The translations under genes were made by a program, and so were the position numbers. Positions 16,011-19,883 of a stretch of DNA of 19,883 nucleotides are shown here, one piece after another (the stretch's first letter is position 1; each line of letters opens with the position of its first letter). The notes beneath the pieces were generated by a model. It was not told the origin of the DNA. It was given only the letters and a program-made list of their open reading frames with translations, and made no database searches. The DNA is from Chloroflexi bacterium RBG_16_64_43 (lineage in GTDB: Bacteria; Chloroflexota; Anaerolineae; Anaerolineales; RBG-16-64-43): positions 1-19,883 of the forward strand of contig MGOA01000088.1 in NCBI GenBank assembly GCA_001796965.1, read 5' to 3'.

Positions 16011-16595
16011 TCACGAGTCTGTCTGTCGCTCGAGGACAATCCATGCTGACCCATCGGCGTCGCGCTCCAACCTCGAGGCGAGCCCCAGCCGTGGCGCCAT
16101 GCGAACGATATCCTCACCCCGGCGGAACCGGCTTCGCATGAGGAGCAGTCTCTCTACAAGCGCTATCAGGCGCACGCCCAGTCGGCGGATATCCGGCTCC
16201 AGGATGACCAGACAGCCGCCCGGCTCAAGCACGCGTGCCATTTCGGCCAGCGCCCGGTCTTGGTCGCGCAGGTGATGGAATGCGTCCACCATCACGATGC
16301 GCGCCTGGCTGCGCCGCGGGAGAGGCAGGTTTTCGACCTCGGCCTGCACGGCCAGCAAGCCGGGTTTGACGGCGGCGCGTTGCAGCATCGGCCGCGACAC
16401 GTCGATCACAATGATTAGGCCGGAATGAGGCGCGAGGTGTTGTGCAACGCGCCCCGTGCCGCCTGCAGCATCCAGGATCGAACCCTGGGTGGGCAGCCGC
16501 AACAGCTCCGCCATCCGCTCGCCTCGTCGAAAGGAGGCCAGGCGGTCGTAGTGCGGGGCCAGAAGCCCAAAGTGGTCGAGGATCGGCATCTTCAT
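16011..16595 (-). CDS. Class I SAM-dependent methyltransferase, UbiE-like
   Basis: This 194-residue methyltransferase has the Rossmann SAM-binding signature ILDAAGGTGRVA (40-51), an acidic residue after strand 2 (VIDVSRPML, 63-71), VDAFHHLRDQDRALAEMARVL (103-123) and the post-core EPGGCLVILEPD (124-135). This order is typical of Methyltransf_11/UbiE-type small-molecule methyltransferases. The C terminus is short. The two N-terminal Met codons, 16595 and 16589, lack a clear Shine-Dalgarno; the first is kept. It is divergent from the DUF2723 gene, with about 206 nt between the starts, and is upstream of the radical SAM gene on the same strand. The acceptor substrate is unknown. Confidence 0.85.
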   Translation of the reverse strand: MKMPILDHFGLLAPHYDRLASFRRGERMAELLRLPTQGSILDAAGGTGRVAQHLAPHSGLIIVIDVSRPMLQRAAVKPGLLAVQAEVENLPLPRRSQARIVMVDAFHHLRDQDRALAEMARVLEPGGCLVILEPDIRRLGVRLIALVERLLLMRSRFRRGEDIVRMAPRLGLASRLERDADGSAWIVLERQTDS

Positions 16596-16748
16596 TACTG
16601 TTCGCGCGTCACGGTCGGTGCTTCATCGGCAGCCGCCGGTGATGCATCGCCCAACCCGTGCGCAACAAGACGGTGTGAGTTTACACCCCCTTTACCTCGG
16701 GCAAGCGAGAACGTCACACTCCCGCGATAGGTTAGCATTGAATACTGG

Positions 16749-16768
16749 CACCGGGCATCGGCCCGGTG
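16749..16768 (+). promoter_or_regulatory. Leader hairpin before the DUF2723 gene
   Basis: CACCGGGC and GCCCGGTG form a perfect 8-bp stem with an ATCG loop, about 33 nt before the chosen start. The GTG that would open a longer reading frame (16766) lies inside it, which argues against that GTG as a start. The rest of the divergent gap (16596-16801) has an AT-rich patch near 16730-16745 (TTAGCATTGAATACT) that could hold a -10 element, but no convincing -35 was found. Confidence 0.4.
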
Positions 16769-16801
16769 GCCTGCACACCGATTGGGAGCGTGCTTCGCCA
16801 A

Positions 16802-18883
16802 ATGTCCGAACCCACGAGCCGTTGGACCGACCGCTGGATCGCCGCTGGGCTGGGCTTCTTTGCGCTGCTCGTCTACCTGCGTACGCTGACCCCCTCCCTC
16901 TCGTTCCTCAGCCCGGACGGAAGCGAGTTGGCAACGGTCCCGGCCATCTTGGGCCTGGCGCACCCACCCGGCTATCCGCTCTACACCTGGCTGGGCTTCT
17001 TCTTCAGCCGTTTGCTGCCCGTTGGCGATGTGGCCCACCGCATGAACATGATGAGCGCCGTGCTGGGAGCCGTGGGCGTGAGTGCGCTCTACCTACTTGT
17101 CGTGCGCCTGCTGCCCACCGAGCGAGTGGGGCTGCTGTGGCGGCGCTGTGCGGCCGCACTGGCGGCCCTGCTCTTCGCCTTTTCGCTCACCTTCTGGTCG
17201 CAAGCGGTCATCGCGGAAGTCTACGCGCCCAACATCGGGCTCATCGGGCTCACGCTCCTGCTCCTCTTGCGCTGGGAACGGACGCGCAGCCTCTTGGACT
17301 TCTCTTTCTTCGCGTTGACGTTCGGTCTGTCGCTCGGCACGCACATGTCAAACCTCGGCTTGGCACCGGCCATGGCGTTGTTCATTTTGCTCACCGTGTT
17401 TGCAGCGCCCGGTGCGCCCAACCCCGGGCAGAAGGGTCCGATCGCCGGCCGCCGAGTGTGGGAGTTGGCCGGGCTTGTGATCGTTGGGGCCGCGGCCTTC
17501 GGGTTGGGCGCCGCCCAATTCCTTTGGCTGCCGTTGCGCGCCTCGACCATCAACGATCCGCTCTCGATTAAGATCGCGCCGGTCACCCTGGCCAACCTAT
17601 ATCAATACACCCTCGGGGCCTTCACCCAACTGCGTTTCGCCTTCCCCCTGGGGGCGCTCCCGGACCGCGTGGTCATCTACATCTACTTTCTCATCCAACA
17701 ATACGGCCTGGGCGGCATCCTGCTCGGCGCGGCTGGCTTGGGGTCGCTGCTTGTCCATCGCCCGAGGCACTTCTATCTCCTGGTGGGAATGTATCTGGTC
17801 AACGTGTGGTTCTTCACTCAGTACCGCGCTTTCGATCTGGAGGTCTTCTTCATTCCGGCCCATTACCTGTGGGCTGTGCTGCTCGCCTTCGGTGTGGTGG
17901 AGGTACTATACGGACTTGGATGGATGGCCTCCCGTATCGGAGTGCATCTCGGCAGGGGTTGCCTGTCGAGCGGGATGAGAGCCGGGCTGGCGGTCCTCAT
18001 CCTGCTTCCCAGCCTCACCCCGATCCGCCGCAACTGGGAGAAGAACAATCTCTCCGATGACACAGCCATCAACGACTTCTATGCCAACGTGTGGGAGCGG
18101 CTGCCGGCCCAATCTGCGTTGATCACTCCCCGCGGAGTGTTTGGCTACGATGCCTTCTACTGGCAGCTCATCTACGACACTCGGCCGGATGTGTTGCTGC
18201 CTCTTTTACCCTCGCCGAACCCGAGCCCCGCCTCGCTTGCAGACCGCGAGGTGTTTGGCACCACACGAACTGTCAGCAGCAAAGGCGGCATGTTCGCGCC
18301 GCCCGCCGATCTGACGCCGACCGACAGCTGGATCCTGCCGGTCCTCTTTGGTCAGCAGCCCGAGAAACAAATCGGGCGGCGCGAGCAGCTTGCCCTTTAT
18401 CAGTATTCGAAAACGCCTCCCGAATTGGCGATCCGCGGCGCGGCGCCTGCGGTCGTAACTCATGCGGACTTCGGACCGGCCGTGTTGGTGGGCGCAGATA
18501 TTTCCGCCCAGCCCGTCGAAAGCGGAGGCGTGCTTGAGATCAGCCTGTATTGGAGCAGCCGGGGTCCGGCCCCCCTGCGCGTGACGCTGCGGCTTGGCAG
18601 CCAGGTGCTCGAGCAGCACGAAGTAGGCTTTGGCCTGCTCTCGCGCTACGTGCGCGAGGTAGGGATCGGCCCGGGCGAGTGGATCGTCGACCGCTACGCG
18701 GTGGTGATCCCCTCGAGCGTGCCGCCCGGCCGATACACACTGACTCTCTCACCCCAGGTCGGCCAGAGCCCAGCCATCCTCTCATCGGCGAGCGCAGCCC
18801 TGGGCGTCATCGAGGTGATTGATGAAATGGAGGCGATGGAGCAATGGCTAAGAGCCGCTGGCTCATCCTCCCCGGGGCGGTAG
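16802..18883 (+). CDS. DUF2723 / GT117-like integral membrane glycosyltransferase
   Basis: This 693-residue polytopic protein has the DUF2723 signature near the N terminus: YLRTLTPSLSFLSPDGSEL (25-43), HPPGYPLYTWLG (54-65) and GDVAHRMNMMSA. These echo the acidic first loop of GT-C glycosyltransferases; Asp39 or Glu42 may be catalytic. About 10 membrane helices follow to roughly residue 410. A non-membrane part then ends in a beta-sandwich-like segment (about 560-670, with ISLYWSSRGPAPLRVTLRLG and PPGRYTLTLSP). The human relative TMEM260 O-mannosylates proteins, so a lipid-phosphosugar-dependent mannosyl or related transfer outside the cytoplasm is plausible, but the sugar and acceptor are not shown. 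The ATG at 16802 is preferred to GTG 16766. It has GGGAG about 13 nt upstream. The 3' end overlaps the next gene by 40 nt. Confidence 0.82.
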   Translation: MSEPTSRWTDRWIAAGLGFFALLVYLRTLTPSLSFLSPDGSELATVPAILGLAHPPGYPLYTWLGFFFSRLLPVGDVAHRMNMMSAVLGAVGVSALYLLVVRLLPTERVGLLWRRCAAALAALLFAFSLTFWSQAVIAEVYAPNIGLIGLTLLLLLRWERTRSLLDFSFFALTFGLSLGTHMSNLGLAPAMALFILLTVFAAPGAPNPGQKGPIAGRRVWELAGLVIVGAAAFGLGAAQFLWLPLRASTINDPLSIKIAPVTLANLYQYTLGAFTQLRFAFPLGALPDRVVIYIYFLIQQYGLGGILLGAAGLGSLLVHRPRHFYLLVGMYLVNVWFFTQYRAFDLEVFFIPAHYLWAVLLAFGVVEVLYGLGWMASRIGVHLGRGCLSSGMRAGLAVLILLPSLTPIRRNWEKNNLSDDTAINDFYANVWERLPAQSALITPRGVFGYDAFYWQLIYDTRPDVLLPLLPSPNPSPASLADREVFGTTRTVSSKGGMFAPPADLTPTDSWILPVLFGQQPEKQIGRREQLALYQYSKTPPELAIRGAAPAVVTHADFGPAVLVGADISAQPVESGGVLEISLYWSSRGPAPLRVTLRLGSQVLEQHEVGFGLLSRYVREVGIGPGEWIVDRYAVVIPSSVPPGRYTLTLSPQVGQSPAILSSASAALGVIEVIDEMEAMEQWLRAAGSSSPGR

Positions 18884-19284
18884 TGATCCTGGGGATGCTG
18901 TGCGTCGCCGTCTTCTCACTCGGCGTGTACTTGGGTAAGCACGGGCTGACGCAGGATGGGCTGCAGTATCAGACGCCCCGCACCAACGGCGCGCAGCCCC
19001 CTGGCGATGCTCCCGCCTTTGGGTTGGCCGGAGCGCCCGCGCGCACCCCTGAAGCCGCGGGGCTCATCCGCCGCATCACGCCCGCACAGGTGGAACTCGC
19101 CACGCGCGAAGGTCCGCGTACCATCCTGTTGAATGACGCCGCCGAGGTGCGGCTGGAGGACGGCCGTATCGGGTCGCGCAGCGATCTGAAACCGGGCGAC
19201 TTGATCGCCGTGTTCGGCCAGTGGACCGAAGGCGCGGAGCGCGAACTCGAGGCTGAGGTGATTGTCCGTCTGCCGAAGCAGTAA
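18844..19284 (+). CDS. Membrane-anchored DUF5666-like small protein
   Basis: This 146-residue protein has an N-terminal membrane anchor (residues 6-30, WLILPGAVVILGMLCVAVFSL), a Pro/Ala-rich linker (about 45-70) and a beta-barrel-like domain (about 72-146). The domain reads LIRRITPAQVELATREG...TILLNDAAEV...SDLKPGDLIAVFGQW, which follows the pattern of DUF5666/OB-like extracytoplasmic domains. The orientation should place the domain outside the cytoplasm. The ATG has GGAGG 10 nt upstream and lies inside the last 40 nt of the DUF2723 gene, so the two are almost certainly co-transcribed and perhaps translationally coupled. No enzymatic motif is visible. It may be an accessory or scaffold for the glycosyltransferase, which is an inference. 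Confidence 0.8.
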   Translation: MAKSRWLILPGAVVILGMLCVAVFSLGVYLGKHGLTQDGLQYQTPRTNGAQPPGDAPAFGLAGAPARTPEAAGLIRRITPAQVELATREGPRTILLNDAAEVRLEDGRIGSRSDLKPGDLIAVFGQWTEGAERELEAEVIVRLPKQ

Positions 19285-19313
19285 CCTCCTTTGTTCGATG
19301 GCAACGAGGATCA

Positions 19314-19341
19314 AAGAAGCGAGGCGGCTGCCTCGCTTCTT
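19314..19341 (+). terminator. Intrinsic terminator of the DUF2723 operon
   Basis: AAGAAGCGAGG (19314-19324) and CCTCGCTTCTT (19331-19341) form an 11-bp perfect stem with loop CGGCTG, followed by CTTGTTTC. It lies 29 nt beyond the stop of the DUF5666-like gene. Confidence 0.88.
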
Positions 19342-19683
19342 CTTGTTTCATCGATAGCCGGCGGCGGTGCGCCGGCCAGGCGGGCTGCCGACAAGGGACA
19401 GCCGCTTTCGAACCCCCACCCCTGACCCCTCCCCCGGCGAGTCGCGGCGTCAGTGCGCGGACGTCATGCCGGGGGCAGGGGGTGAGGCGGGAAACAACCC
19501 TTCCGCAAGGTGCTAGTGTCGAATCTTGGAAACAACTTCAAGATGGATCCCGGCCTCTTCCAAGTTCGCGCCGAGGACGGAACTCAGGATTCGGCTCTAC
19601 CCTGGCCGGTGTCCTCTGAGGAGAACCTGTACATAGAGCGCAGAACGCACATTACCTATCTATTGTCATTGGGAGACGAGTCG
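19342..19683. other. Noncoding gap between convergent genes, with GC-rich inverted repeats
   Basis: No gene is supported in these 342 nt. A 7-bp stem, GCCGGCG/CGCCGGC, lies at 19357-19376. A C-rich tract (about 19413-19438, with CCCCTGACCCCTCCCCCGGC) is followed by a roughly complementary G-rich tract (GCCGGGGGCAGGGGGTGAGG, 19468-19488): 8 bp pair perfectly and the rest with gaps. This C-rich wording is familiar from dispersed intergenic repeats of Chloroflexota. The last 150 nt (19530-19683) are less GC-rich and show nothing I can name. Confidence 0.5.
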
Positions 19684-19883
19684 CTAGTACAGCTTCACCT
19701 TCTGCTTTGCCATCAGAGTCCGCACTTCGTGCACCCTCGCCAGCCGCGAGTCGAGCACCTTCTGCGCCTCTTTGCGCTGCGCCTCGCTCAGAGCGCCATC
19801 GCTTCCGGTGAGCGTGGCGGTGCAAATGAGCGGCTGGTCGAGCGGATGGCCGATCTGCGAAAGCATGTAGACGCTCGCCTCGC
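19684..19883 (-). CDS. C-terminal part of a probable archaeal-type methionine adenosyltransferase
   Basis: The frame is open from the window edge to a TAG at 19684-19686, giving about 65 residues. It opens EASVYMLSQIGHPLDQPLIC, and the wording VYxxLLSQIGxPxDxP is a strongly conserved C-terminal feature of the archaeal-type S-adenosylmethionine synthetase (COG1812), which makes AdoMet from methionine and ATP. The tail (ALSEAQRKEAQKVLDSRLARVHEV) is helical, also as in that family. This family differs from the bacterial MetK. The catalytic part is outside the window, so the call rests on a short segment. The internal ATG at 19866 is not the start. No terminator was seen just beyond the stop. Confidence 0.6.
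   Translation of the reverse strand, partial: EASVYMLSQIGHPLDQPLICTATLTGSDGALSEAQRKEAQKVLDSRLARVHEVRTLMAKQKVKLY

Noticed and set aside
15725..16117. 130-residue minus-strand frame in the gap after the methyltransferase
   Set aside because: It overlaps the methyltransferase 3' end in another frame, has Arg/Trp/Pro-rich low-quality composition and no recognisable motif or Shine-Dalgarno.
1..19883. Mobile element, prophage, CRISPR array or defence system
   Set aside because: No transposase, integrase, regularly spaced direct repeats or known defence proteins were seen; the tRNA cluster shows no flanking integrase or partial tRNA copy.

Overview
The window is GC-rich DNA (about 60-65% by eye) that looks chromosomal and probably comes from a Chloroflexota-like bacterium (Anaerolineae or a relative). 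This assignment is inferred. It rests on a greA-lysS pair followed by an M32 carboxypeptidase, a B12-binding radical SAM protein resembling the Ta0216-type family, a DUF2723 membrane glycosyltransferase with a trailing beta-rich ectodomain, and intergenic GGCGGGTCT-type palindromes. No phage, transposon, integron or CRISPR signal was seen. Most genes lie on the minus strand.

Layout on + coordinates. 1-115: the + strand tail of a 4Fe-4S ferredoxin-domain protein. 270-5804 (minus): a two-gene unit in which a large membrane protein (secreted GATase-like domain fused to a MOP/Wzx-like flippase) is followed 15 nt later by a GH38 alpha-mannosidase. 6025-9642 (minus): greA, an intrinsic terminator, lysS, and a carboxypeptidase Taq gene whose ATG overlaps the lysS stop. 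greA has a good sigma-70-like promoter. 9933-10330 (+): a consensus promoter, tRNA-Phe(GAA), tRNA-Gly(GCC), tRNA-Cys(GCA), and a strong hairpin terminator facing the end of the next operon.

10364-13515 (minus) is the most interesting region. It is a compact five-gene unit encoding an ArsR repressor, a DsrE2-like protein, a TusA-like sulfur carrier, a DsrM/HdrE/NarI-like multi-helix membrane protein and a DsrK/HdrD-like iron-sulfur protein. The gene content suggests that sulfane sulfur is relayed on small carriers to or from a membrane, quinone-linked heterodisulfide-reductase-like complex under a dedicated repressor. The individual families are known. This minimal self-contained layout deserves a closer look.

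13877-16595 (minus): a B12-binding radical SAM enzyme and, upstream on the same strand, a small class I methyltransferase, separated by 343 nt of structured noncoding DNA. 16802-19284 (+): a DUF2723 (GT117-like) polytopic glycosyltransferase overlapping a membrane-anchored DUF5666-like small protein, closed by an intrinsic terminator. 19684-19883 (minus): the C-terminal end of a probable archaeal-type methionine adenosyltransferase running off the window.

Three loci touch cell-surface glycan metabolism (GH38, flippase fusion, DUF2723). Whether they act together cannot be read from the sequence. All family assignments were made by eye from motifs, without database searches.
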